Assembly: GCA_036927565.1 (NCBI GenBank)
Contig: JAYESD010000001.1
Span: 290,357,560 to 290,421,559, forward strand
Length of the DNA stretch: 64,000 nt
Direction: 5' to 3'
From: Tuctoria greenei
Lineage: Eukaryota > Streptophyta > Magnoliopsida > Poales > Poaceae
Shown: positions 32,421 to 42,247 of the stretch, one piece after another
Layout: each line of letters starts with the position of its first letter
Numbering within the stretch: the stretch's first letter is position 1
Program-made: the position numbers and the translations under genes
Notes under the pieces: generated by a model
What the model was told of the DNA's origin: nothing
The model's input: the letters and a program-made list of their open reading frames with translations, nothing else
Database searches by the model: none

Positions 32421-33650
32421 CTGAATTCACGGAGATCGCACTGCAGGAATCACTGCATTTGAGGAACTCCATGCGCTTGCTACAGCACAGGAGGAAGCAT
32501 CCGATAAGGAGCCAGCTCCGAACCCACTGAGCATTCGTCATCGAGGCTCTACCTCCACACCTCGTGTGCAACCAAGCGGTGACACCGACGTTCCCGTCAA
32601 AGTCATCCAAATTGGTATCAATGCTGCTCGGACTACCCGTATATCATGAGGTCTGACCAACAAATAGGAACACGCGCTCATCACTTTCCTCCGGGCTAAT
32701 GTCGACGTGTTTGCCTGGCAACCGTCACAAATGCCTGGGATCCCTAGGGAGGTGATTGAGCACAATCTGAAGATTTATCTCGACGCACGGCTTGTACACC
32801 AGAAGCCTCGAAAGCAATCAATCGAGCGGCAAAACTTCATCTGACAGGAGATCAAGAAGTTGCTCGAAGCTGGTTTTATCTGGGAAGTGTTTCATCCTAA
32901 ATGGCTGGCAAACCCAGTCGTGGTGCCCAAGGTTGGCGGGAAGCTTCAGATGTGTATCGAGTACACCACCTTCAATAAGGCATGTCTAAAGGATCCATTT
33001 CCACTACCTAGGATAGATCAGATAGTGGACTCCACCTCCAGGTGTGAGCTATTGTGTTTCTTAGATGCATATTCTGGATATCATCAAATCCAAATGTCTA
33101 AGGAAGATGAAGAGCATACTGCCTTCATAACAGTAGATAAATTGTATTGTTATACTGACATGCCCTTTGGTCTCAAAAATGCTGCTTCAATGTTTTTGCG
33201 AGCTATGTACAAAACATTTGGAGAGCTAATCAAAGACTTGGTGGAGGTGTACGTTGATGACATCGTCGTGAAGATCAAGAACAAGGAGTCACTCTTTGAC
33301 AATTTACAAGCTGTCTTCGACAAGCTGTGCATCACACGCACCAAGCTAAACCCGGACAAATGTGTCTTTGGGGTTAGCTCTGGGAAGCTTCTAGGTTTCT
33401 TGGTAAACCATCGAGGAATTGAAGGAAATCCGGCAAAGACCAAGGCTATAGAAGATATGTGGCCCCCAGCCCGCATCAAGGATGTACAAAAGTTAACTGG
33501 ATGTCTAGCTGCGCTCAGCTGGTTCATCTCAAGACTGGTAGAACAGGCGCTACCCTTCTTCAAACTCTTGAGGAAGTCCGGACCATTTCATTAGTCTGAA
33601 GAAGCAGAAAAAGCGTTTCAAGAGCTAAAACAACTCCTCACCACACTACC
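32421..33650 (+). pseudogene. RT: Reverse transcriptase of element C
   Basis: After a broken linker, one open frame (32860-33594, 244 codons) holds EVFHPKWLANPVVVPKVGG, CIEYTTFNKACLKDPFPLP, LLCFLDAYSGYHQIQMSKED, MPFGLKNAASMFLRAMYKTF and VEVYVDDIVVKIKNKE with the catalytic YVDD intact. LNPDKCVFGVSSGKLLGFLV and KLTGCLAALSWFISRLVE follow. A stop at 33592-33594 comes at the Trp of the FHW motif. This is the best preserved RT of the Tat copies, although the polyprotein around it is broken. Confidence 0.9.
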
Positions 33651-33768
33651 GACCTTGGTAGCTCCGAATCCTGGTGAGCCTTTATTGCTTTATATTTCTG
33701 CAACTACCGAAGTTGTCAGCATGGTCCTGGTCGCGGATATATCAGAGCCACATCCAGTCCAAGAGCCC

Positions 33769-34052
33769 AGACCCCTCCGGGAGGGTCCGGAGTTACCTGA
33801 AGGCGTGTCTAGGTCCCAGCCACCAGACACAGAACCTCAAGGAAAAATGCTAGGAGATCAACCTCACTCACCTGAGGAGGTTCACCTGGCCGACCAAGAT
33901 GATGCGGACCCTTCTAACAAGGTCCGAGTCGAACAAGAAAAAGTTTTGGACCCCTCCAGGAGGGTCCAAGAAGCTCAGCAAAAAGGTTCGGACCCCTCCT
34001 GGAGGGTCCGGGTCGATGGAGAAGAAGCTCCAGGCCCCTCCGTGAGGGTCCG
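33769..34052 (+). repeat. In-frame palindromic GGACCCCTCC boxes, element C
   Basis: Five boxes: 33769-33790, 33904-33926 (decayed), 33947-33970, 33989-34011 and 34030-34052. The last three are 41-42 bp apart, so they keep the reading frame and encode DPSRRVQE, DPSWRVRV and GPSVRVRT. The clearest is 'ggacccctcctggagggtcc' (33990-34009). They lie between RT and RNase H. Confidence 0.85.
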
Positions 34053-34059
34053 GACCGTC

Positions 34060-34905
34060 CAGCGCCTAGTGTACTTCATCAGCGAAGTATTCCATGACGC
34101 CAAGACAAGATACATTGAGGTGCATAAGCTGCTTTATGCAGTTCTTATTGCCTCAATGAAGCTTCGTCACTACTTCCAAGACCACAAAATATCAGTGGTA
34201 ACTTCTTTCCATTGCACACTATTTTGCATAACCTTAACTCTACTGGGAACATAGCAAAGTGGGCAGCGGAGCTGGCCGAGTTCGATCTTGAATTTGTGTC
34301 ACAACAAGCAATCAAGAGTCAGGCTTTGGCAGACTTTGTGGCGGAGTAGACTCCCTCTCCATCAAACTCAGGGGGCCCTAGTGAGCAGAAATCGGAACCC
34401 AAGGTTCTGGTATTCACCGAGCCTCACTAGACTCTCTACTTCGACGGCTCCGTACAGAAGTAGGGGGACGGTGCTGGAATCCTTCTCCTTGCTCCAACTG
34501 GGGAGAAGGTCAAGTACATGGTTCACCTTGATTTCAAGGCGACTGGAAATATGGCGAAGTATGAAACTCTCATCTATGGGCTCAAGGTGGCACTATATTA
34601 TGGTGTCAAACAGTTGTTGCTGAAGGGTGATTCACAACTCATCATCAAACAGGTCAAAGGTGAATGCTGGTGTAACAACCCCAAACTAGCTGCTTATCTT
34701 CTTGAAGTCGAGAGGCTCCAAAAGGACTTCAAAGTTCATGATCTCCACCATGTTCAGTGTCTTCACAATGCTGAAGCTAACGAACTCTCAACGAAGGCTT
34801 CAACCGGAGCTCTAGCTCCTGACGGAATCTTCATCCGAAGGTTGTTAAGACCAACGGCTCAGCCTGCCGAACTGAGCGAAGGGGGCGAGACCAGCACCTC
34901 AAGGC
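34060..34905 (+). pseudogene. RNase H region of element C
   Basis: VYFISEVFHDAKTRYIEVHK, LLYAVLIASMKLRHYFQ, frameshifts near 34205 and 34330, then LYFDGSVQK, a stop, VKYMVHLDFKATGNMAKYET (the usual Glu of AEYE is Lys-Tyr-Glu here), LLLKGDSQLIIKQVKGE and HNAEANELSTKAST. Tat-type RNase H as in D. Broken by stops and shifts. Confidence 0.8.
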
Positions 34906-35104
34906 AAGCGGTCTCGGTGGCCCTATTACCATGGTGTCCACCAAGGGCCGTAGGTGCTGTCGGAAGCTCCGAGCAACCTAGAACGCAAAACTCAGAAGCT
35001 CAAGTTAGCTCTGATGCATGGATCTCGGAGATCCGGAGCTACTTGAAAGACAATGTCCTTCCTGAAGATGGTATATCTGCTGACCGGATCGTCAGGTTGT
35101 CTAA

Positions 35105-36245
35105 AAGATAAAAACTGGTAGAAGGGGATCTCTATCGGCGTGGTGCCAACGGCGTCCTAATGCGATGCATTACAATTGAAGAAGGCCATGAACTTCTCGT
35201 AGAAATCTATGGAGGCGAGTGTGGGAACCACACATCTTCTCACACGTTGGTTGGTAAAGCCTTCCGGCATGGCTTTTACTGGCCTACAGCACTCCAGGAT
35301 GCGGTTGAGCTAGTGAAAAAATGTGAAGCGTGCCAGTTTCACGCAAAACAGATTCAAACACCGGCTCAGTCACTACAAATGATACCTCCTACATGGCCAT
35401 TCGCTGTGTGGGGTATGGACATCTTGGGACCATTCCCAAAAGTCGTCGGAGGTTACAAGTTCCTGTATGTCGCCATCGACAAGTTCACCAAGTGGTCGGA
35501 AGCAACTCCAGTTGTGACAATCAACAAGCAATCAACAATCAAGTTCTTGAAGTCCATTATATGCATATTTGGAGTTCCAAACAAAGTCATAACTGACAAC
35601 GGAACCCAATTCACAAGTGTTGCATTTCAAGAATATTGTGAAGATCTCGGCATTCAACTTAGCTACGCCTCAGTAGCTCACCCAACAAGTAATGGCCAAG
35701 CCAAGAGATCAAATGCAGATTTCTTAAAAAGACTCAAGACGCGCACGTACGAGCGCTTGAAAAAGCACGGAGCCAATTGGATTGAAGAGCTTCTATCCAC
35801 ATTGTGGGCGAATAGGACAAAACCGGTCAACTAGGGAGACACCCTTCTTCCTGGTGTACAGAGCTGAAGCAGTCCTTCCTTCGGAGATCACCATGGGATC
35901 CCTTTGGGTCTGGACCATCGATTAAGCCACGCAGGACTAGCTTCGGCATGAAGACCTTGACCTCGTTGACGAGGGAAGGTGCCAAGCAGCCGTTTGAAAT
36001 GCACGCTATCGCCAAGCGCTCCGGTGCTATCATCAAAGGCATGTGCACAACTGACAGCTCGAGGAAGGCGATCTGGTGTTTTGGAAAATACTAACCCGCG
36101 AAGGGATGAACAAACTTCCCCCAGCTAGGAAGGTCCCTTCTGAGTGACCAAAGTATCCCAGCCCGGATGCGTTCGCTTGGCAACTGAGGATGGGACTCTA
36201 CTTCCCAATCCTTGGGACTTCGAGCACCTCCATAAGTTTTATGCT
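35105..36245 (+). pseudogene. int: Integrase of element C
   Basis: LVEGDLYRRGANGVLMRCIT, zinc-binding GNHTSSHTLVGKAFRHGFYW and CEACQFHAKQIQ, core VWGMDILGPFPKVVGG (Asp), NKVITDNGTQFTSVAFQEYC (Asp), then HPTSNGQAKRSNADFLKRLK, where the catalytic Glu is Lys. The open frame of 35160-35834 stops at TAG in the Asn-Arg-x-Thr-Gly-Glu-Thr-Pro-Phe motif. The C-terminal part continues out of frame to HLHKFYAQ (36240). Enzyme inactive by the Glu to Lys change. Confidence 0.88.
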
Positions 36246-37443
36246 CAGAATCACGGAGGTGAGTCTGTAATTACGTACAATGTATGTTATAGAGTCAATA
36301 TACAGAGAAGGGTAGGTCCTCTAGGAGAACATCTGGACCCCTCCGTGAAGGTACGGGAAGTTCAAGTAACACTTCATACAGTCACAACACTAAAATGGTA
36401 ACTACCTACCCAGGGCTAGTACAAGATGTATAGTGCACTTAGGTTGGTCCTGCACCATAAGTGTGTCCTTGTCTCCTCTGTAATCCGGACCTATAATGAA
36501 AGACATTGTTGTGTGAAAACAAACTCCACGTGCATTTATTTTTGTACAAGGCTCGATATATCATATTATTAATTTTACCCAGCTTGTCTATAATGAAGTT
36601 GTGCAATTCTTTTTAAGTTTTAGTACAAGTAATTCATATGTATTACAAGTTTTATTGATGGTCTCTTTGGATCCTAACATTGCTGCATAGTCTACTTGCC
36701 TGAACACCAAGCCAACATAGGTTCGAAGTGTGCTATTGACTTAGCCTGGTCCTGCACCCTAAGTACGCCACTCTACCTACATCACGGCAGGCCTCAGTAG
36801 GGTGATTACTAAAAAAGGCATGCGGATCTAGAAAGATTATACCAATATGCTTGTTATCATGTTGAGTTTCTTCGGATCTAGAAGTCAGATAAGAATAATA
36901 AGTCACAAACTATTTATAGATAAGAGGATGAATTTTACTCTTTTCTTATCTTTAATGTGCAGGAAAAAGAAAAAATCATAGCGATGGTGGATGACGCCGG
37001 AGCTACTAAAGCTCCGACAACCCCTGGGGGCCTACCTTCAATGATTCGTGCGTTGACATCAGGAGCTACCGGAACTATCAAGCTCCGATAAATCCCGGGG
37101 GCCCGCCGTCGACGTGTTATATGTTGATGGTGGGTGCCGCCGGAGCTACCAAGCTCCGGCAGCCCCAGAGGACCAGCCGTCGATGTACTGGAGATAAATA
37201 CTTCAGACTTAAAATCTACAAGTTCGAAGCGTTCAAGTCATCAACATGCTGTCAAAACCTTTTGGTACATGTACACACTCCAATTGTGTACATATACCAG
37301 GGGGCCAACAATACAGCACAGTATATTGAAGACAAAGTGAAATTCATGGCAGAAAGGAGGATTTCATTATTCAAAAGTACCAGATTACAAAATTGGGGTT
37401 ACATCAAAGGGCAAAAGGAACAAAGTCCTAGCCACTGGAGGAT
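36246..37443. other. Convergent spacer of element C with hairpin repeats
   Basis: Non-coding. Another GGACCCCTCC-type box is at 36331-36357. A repeated 'ggtcctgcacc' block is at about 36449 and 36748. From 36980 to 37170 a repeated hairpin unit occurs: stem GCCGGAGCT (37139-37147) with AGCTCCGGC (37152-37160) and loop ACCA; and a 14 bp stem 37102-37115 with 37121-37134 containing four G-T pairs. Shared with D and, weaker, with E (50720-50930). Confidence 0.7.
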
Positions 37444-39338
37444 CTTAGTCCTGTGGAAAAATGAAGCAACCTTCTCAGCAGCTTCTTGGACACTAGCTCT
37501 GGCGGCATCCTCTTCTTCAGCAATGATTCCTTTAATGATCGGATCAAGAGAGAATTGGGGGTCTCGACTTTTGTAACACGCCAAGACATAATCGGCGACA
37601 TTCTTGGCCAGAGATTTACCCTCTGTCTCCAGCTGATCGGCGATGACATTAGCCATCGCGTCGAGTTTGCTGCTAGCAGAGCCAAGTGCCACCAGTGTTT
37701 GGTCCAGCTCTTGCGCTCGGTCCTCCAGGCGTACTAGACTGAAACCAAGAGGCACAAGGGCCATGTCCTCATGTCCCAGGAAGTCACATACCATTAGGGA
37801 CTTGGTTGCCTTCGAGCCTTGCAGCTCCTCCAGTAACCTCCGCGCGGCCGCTAGCTCTGAACTCTCCCGAGCAAGGCTTTCCACCACTTTGGCATGTTGC
37901 TGCATACTTTCAGCAACCTGCTTTTCACGGTTGGTTAGCTCTGTCTCCCGGAGGTGGATGCGGTTCCACCGTTCGGCCAGGTCCTTCTCCCGACCCCTCA
38001 TCTTCCCTTCTCTGGCAGCAATATCACTCTCCCTCTTCGAGAGATCCTGCCCCAGCTGCCAGTACTTTTCTTTCTCCTCCTCGCTCCACAGATCCAACTT
38101 TTTGGTGCGATCTGCCAAATTTTGTTCACCCAAAGTCAATTTTTGGGTGAACTTTCCTCATGACGCTCTTCAGGAGCATCACTCCTCTCCTTAGCATGTT
38201 CAAGAATATCCCGAGAATTGGTGCCAAGGGCCTTGATAGCAGCTTCTTTTTCCTCCAGCAGCTTGCCCCAATACTCCATCCGGGTCATTTCCCTCTTGAC
38301 CCACTCCTTCTGATCAGCAAGCCTCGTCTGAGCAAGTCTAGTCTCAAAGTGGAGCCTTTTGCGCCAACACCTCAAGGTGTGGTGCTCCTCCTCATGGACC
38401 TTGATCTCATGATCGAAGGCGAGTTGAACTTGTTGGAGGCTTGAGCAGGCATTGTCTATGGACAACGCTAAGGAAATGGGCTCCGGACCTGCTGGGGTCA
38501 ACTCTGCTAGCTCCAGAGAATTCTCCATAACAAAAATAGGGTCCCACTCTACAAGTGAGGTACCCTCGGCTCCTGTGGCACTGGAGCCACCCTCCGAAAG
38601 TTCTTCGGCTACAGCAGAGGAAGAATCCGCTAGGGGAACTCCTACCTCCGAGGCTGATGCCGAAGGTCCTGCTGCAGGAACTTCAATCGCTGGATCCGTG
38701 GGGGGAGAGCCTGCCTCTGCCTCTTCATGGCGTTCTGCCACGGGCGTGGGCACCTCCGGAGCAGATATTTTCGGGGTGGTTGTGGGGCTTCACCCGAAGC
38801 CATCTCCATTGCCGGCTCAAGTGCCGGTACATTAGCTACTTCCGGCTCAACCGCTGGAGCTTCAACAACTTCTGGTCCAAGGACCGGAGCTTCCACTACG
38901 TCCGGCTCAGCGACCGGAGCTTCGATCATCTCCATCTCAGTAGTTGGGGCTTCAATTGCCTCCAGCTCAATGGCTAGGGCTTCAACGACTTCCGGCTCAA
39001 GGTCCATAGCTTCTGGCGCTACTGACCCCGCAAGAACTTTTGGTGCGGAAATCGGAGCTTTGGTAACCTCCGGCTCAGACGCCAGAGCTTTTGACATCTC
39101 CAACTCCTGCACAGGAGCTTCAACTTCTATCGCTGTCTCCAGGGGTACATCTTCAACTTCTCCACCATTGTCTGGCGCTACCACGGGAGGTTCTGGTGTC
39201 TCTTCTGGATCTAAGACCACGACAGTTGGCGCTAGAACTGTCGTGTCCTCAGCCACAACTTGAGGTGGCTTGATAGTTGGAGCAGGAGCCTCAGCTTGCG
39301 CAGCCCCAGTCGTTGAGACAGAGGCCGGAGCCTTAGAC
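37444..39338 (-). pseudogene. Antisense gene of element C, exon 2 (repeats, coiled coil, conserved C-terminus)
   Basis: Opposite strand to pol. From the right: low-complexity region with six or more tandem 10-residue units of the type EVVEAPAVEP (about 39020-38810). After a frameshift near 38740 comes SLVEWDPIFVMENSLELAEL, ISLALSIDNACSSLQQVQLA and coiled coil (LADQKEWVKREMTRMEYWGK). A second frameshift near 38140 leads to REKDLAERWNRIHLRETEL, MALVPLGFSLV, YVLACYKSRDPQFSLDPI and AAEKVASFFHRT. In D a stop follows FFHRT; here it has mutated and the frame runs on to 37399. Function unknown; coiled coil suggests oligomerisation. Confidence 0.7.
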
Positions 39339-39430
39339 CTCGACTTTGACGCCCCATAGTCAAAGTGTCAGAAGATTCAAAATATGATAAAAACAAGAGT
39401 GGCTAATCAAGGTGAAAAAGCAAAGCTTAC
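39339..39430 (-). other. Candidate intron in the antisense gene of element C (92 nt)
   Basis: Minus-strand donor AAG|GTAAGC at 39431/39430 is a near-consensus plant 5' splice site. The first exon would run into TAA at once without splicing. A TCGAG|G acceptor with exon 2 starting at 39338 would restore the reading frame (phase 2). The acceptor is weak, and a better one may have mutated. Element E has a candidate intron at the equivalent place, also phase 2. Confidence 0.5.
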
Positions 39431-40818
39431 CTTGGGAAGCTATCGTCCCAATCGGCACGGAACCTCTTCGCTGAAGGCTCGGAGCCAGAGCTTGTCGTGA
39501 TCGGGACGGAAGGAGCTCCAGAATGTCGCCCGAAGCTTGCCGTCGTTGTTGGTGATGCCTCAGCCGAAGTATCCCTCGGCTGGGAAGAACCTATGGACCT
39601 GGAGCCCCTCGCTGGTACAGGGACCAAAGTCGACTGTCCTGAACTGGCGCCTCTCGAGGACGCTAGCACTGGAGGAGGTGTAGCTGCAGAAGACCTCCCT
39701 CACCGGGGAGAAGGGGTTGTTGTGGATGGAGCGGGTCTGACAGACCTCCCATCAGCATGCTTCACTTTCCTCTTCTGGCTGGAAGGTTCGGCTAGCTCTT
39801 TGCCCTTGCCCTTGCCGATGTCTTCAACCCTCTAGCTTGAAGCAGGGGTGGCTACCTCCTCAGAAGCTTTGGGGATTACAACCCTGGAGGTCCGGCGTTG
39901 TTCTACCTCGCCAAGGTCGTCTAGCACCGATATCTTCCTCTAGAGCTCCTTGTTGATCTCTGTAATCATGTTCAAGGGCAGGAAAGCAGTCGGTGGAGCC
40001 AAGTCATCGTCGTCGACTAGCCCATGCTGAAATTTCTTGAGATGAAGCTTCAGAGCTTCGTCATCCAAGTTGGACTTCAGACCAGTTTCAATCCGGTCGT
40101 CATCCATCACACTGTTGAAATCCCAGGCGAGCTTCTTCCTCTTCCTCAGCGGAGCCCACCTGTTGACCAAGAAATTTCCGAAGCCAATCTGAGGGGTCAC
40201 TCCACCCTCCACGCATTCTCAGAACCTGATTAGGACAGGCTTGAATGCATCCGACAACTTTGGAACTACGTTCCAGGCCTCGGTATCGACGTTGGGGAGT
40301 CCCTGAGGTAGCTCCAACCTGTCGTGCTCATCCACTGCAACGACGATCCAATCTTTCTTCCAGTCGTCCCAATTGTCCGAGGGGAACGACTTCAAGTACT
40401 TGAAGGGGCAGTTCTTGCGCTTCACAAAGTAATAGAAGACAACCAATTGTGTCCCCTTGCCGATGGTATGAGATGTGAAGAAGGTTCAGAACAATTCAAC
40501 GCGGGGAGGCACGCCCACCCACATCTCGCAGAAGTGGACGAAGGTGGCAACGAGTAGAAGGGAGTGTGGGTCGAGGTGATGTAGTTGGAGACTGTAGAAG
40601 TCTAGCAGCATCAGGATGAAGCTCGAGAATGGTGGGATCAGTCCCACCATGGCGTACGCCGAAAAATAAACCATCTCCCCGCAAAGCTCCTTCTTGAAAG
40701 GGAGCTTGCCGGCGCAGAATAGGTGGTTGAAGGAGTCACTGGACCATCCCATGAAGGTCCGGACCTTCATCAGATTGTCTTTTCTCTAGATGCGGCTCTT
40801 GGGAAGACCCAACTGCAT
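39431..40818 (-). pseudogene. Antisense gene of element C, exon 1 (Transposase_28-like domain)
   Basis: One frame from the ATG at 40816-40818 (MQLGLPKSRI) to the donor at 39431, about 460 codons, damaged only by stops near 40786, 40486, 40217, 39940 and 39835. Contents: RTFMGWSSDSFNHLFCAG, AYAMVGLIPPFSSFILMLLD, YSLQLHHLDPHSLLLVATFV, HFCEMWVGVPPRVELF, YYFVKRKNCPFKYLKSF, DWKKDWIVVAVDEHDRLELP and VEGGVTPQIGFGNFLVNRW. Then a Ser/Pro/Ala-rich tail with basic stretches (KRKVKHADG). The pattern (surface helices, FCEM-x-x-G-x-PP, LF-x-x-F) matches the Pfam putative gypsy-type transposon family as I know it. It is preserved in frame although antisense to the element. Known additional antisense ORFs of Tat elements occupy this place. 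Confidence 0.72.
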
Positions 40819-41356
40819 CGTGGCAAAGTGGAGCAAAGGAAGGGTAGGCTAGGCGGAGTTTGGGAGGCTCTGAGCGTGATTTTGATCGAAAGTGTAAAGA
40901 GTCCTCAAACCATGCATACTTTCCTTCTTAAGTAAGCCTCCGCGACGCTTGGATGGAAATCACAACGAGAGCAGGGTCACATTTCAAAAATTTACCCCGT
41001 CAATGACGAATGGGCCCGGGGCCACCCCGATGAAGAGATCGAGGTTATTACCCCAAGTGAACCGTTGTCATGATGGGCGGCGGGAAACCCAAAGGTGACA
41101 TCCTGACAAGGCGCTCAGAACTGATACAATTTTTGTATTGGGAACTGGCGACCTTCAATTGTGTGCGATCCGCACTCAAAGATCTCATCTGCCGCATTCA
41201 TAACAAGCCACGTGTTGATGGTTTAATCCCAGACCATCGCCCCAACGGCACATCAGAAGACTTTTGAAGTCAAAGTGCGGGGATCGAGGTTGGCCCCACC
41301 TCAGGTAGAATAACTTAACCCAAAGGGTTTCTCCCAGAGGTGGCCCCGGGGGCCAC
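40819..41356. other. Spacer between antisense gene start and 3' LTR, element C
   Basis: No ORF of note. It ends with the purine-rich 'ccccgggggccac' (about 41344-41356), which takes the place of the polypurine tract and is matched in E ('ccaaggggccac', 55033-55044). Any promoter of the antisense gene should lie here or in the 3' LTR; I could not point to a clear TATA box. Confidence 0.5.
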
Positions 41357-42242
41357 TGTCGGTACCCTGCGTACTGGGTACCCCACGGCACCGCAAGAAG
41401 TGCAAGAGAGTTTCACCTGGGAAAGTTAAAGGTCTTCTCAATCCCCACACGTCATACTACACCAGACCCGCATCCCTCATATGGGTATCTCTTGGATTGA
41501 CATGTGTAATGTAAGTCCGGAGCTAAACTCCCAACACAGGGAAGCTCCGCAATCAACACGTGTATAACAACCCCAGACCTAACCCCTAGCAGAGGGAAGC
41601 TCCGGTGCCGACACGCGTATAACGACCCCGGACCTAACCCCTGGCAGAGGGAAGCTCCGGTGGCGACACGTGTATAGCAGTTCTGGAGCTACCTCCCTGC
41701 AAGTGGAAGCTACAAAGCTACCACGTGTGGAGCCTCCGGACCTACACCACCAACGAGTACACTGGCGCATCTCCAACAGCACGGGCATTCAATGGACAGT
41801 TCAAGCAGCAGTTGATTACGTGTCATTAATGTTGTATTAATGACACACGATCAGAACACTGTTAATAGGGGTAATGCAGCCATTAAGGCACGTTATCACA
41901 CTATTAACCACGCTTAAACTCATAGACAGTGTATTAGGATATTAAATACGACAGGGCCACATGTCGGGTCAGACAAACGTTGTAACGGTCAGTCCTTGGA
42001 TTATAAAAGGACTACGCCGCACGATATAGAGTCAATCTGATCCAAGCACCACGCATACTAGTGATACTCAATACAACAGCACAAACCCCATGGAGTAGGG
42101 TATTATGCTCAGGCGTCCCGAACCACGTAAATCCCCTGCATCATCATCTTGTTCTTGATGTCTGCATGCCCAAACCAATACAAGGACATCCACGGGCTAC
42201 ATTTGGGAGTACCAGGGGAAGTGTCATTCTCACACTTCGACA
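41357..42242 (+). repeat. 3' LTR of element C (886 bp)
   Basis: TGTCGGTACCC ... CACTTCGACA, same features as the 5' copy: repeats with ACACGTGT/CCACGTGT cores (about 41490-41740) and TATA near 42001. The 5' end TG...CA is intact here. Confidence 0.93.
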
Positions 42243-42247
42243 GCAGC

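Larger units (their letters stand above)
29333..42242 (+). mobile_element. Element C: Tat-type Ty3/gypsy element with two LTRs and the full antisense gene
   Basis: 12.9 kb, flanked by GCAGC (29328-29332, 42243-42247), inside the 5' LTR of B. 5' LTR 29333-30228, primer-binding site, gag, protease, RT, palindromic boxes, RNase H, integrase, convergent spacer, antisense gene (40818 to 37444, minus) and 3' LTR 41357-42242. It is the innermost layer and so among the youngest insertions. Even so, gag and pol carry many stops, mostly looking like C-to-T changes at Gln or Arg codons. Confidence 0.93.

Noticed and set aside
37643..38194. 183-codon plus-strand ORF
   Set aside because: Shadow of the antisense coiled coil of element C.
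38727..39263. 178-codon plus-strand Ala/Ser/Thr/Gly-rich ORF
   Set aside because: Reverse strand of the VEAP repeats of the antisense gene; open by composition only.
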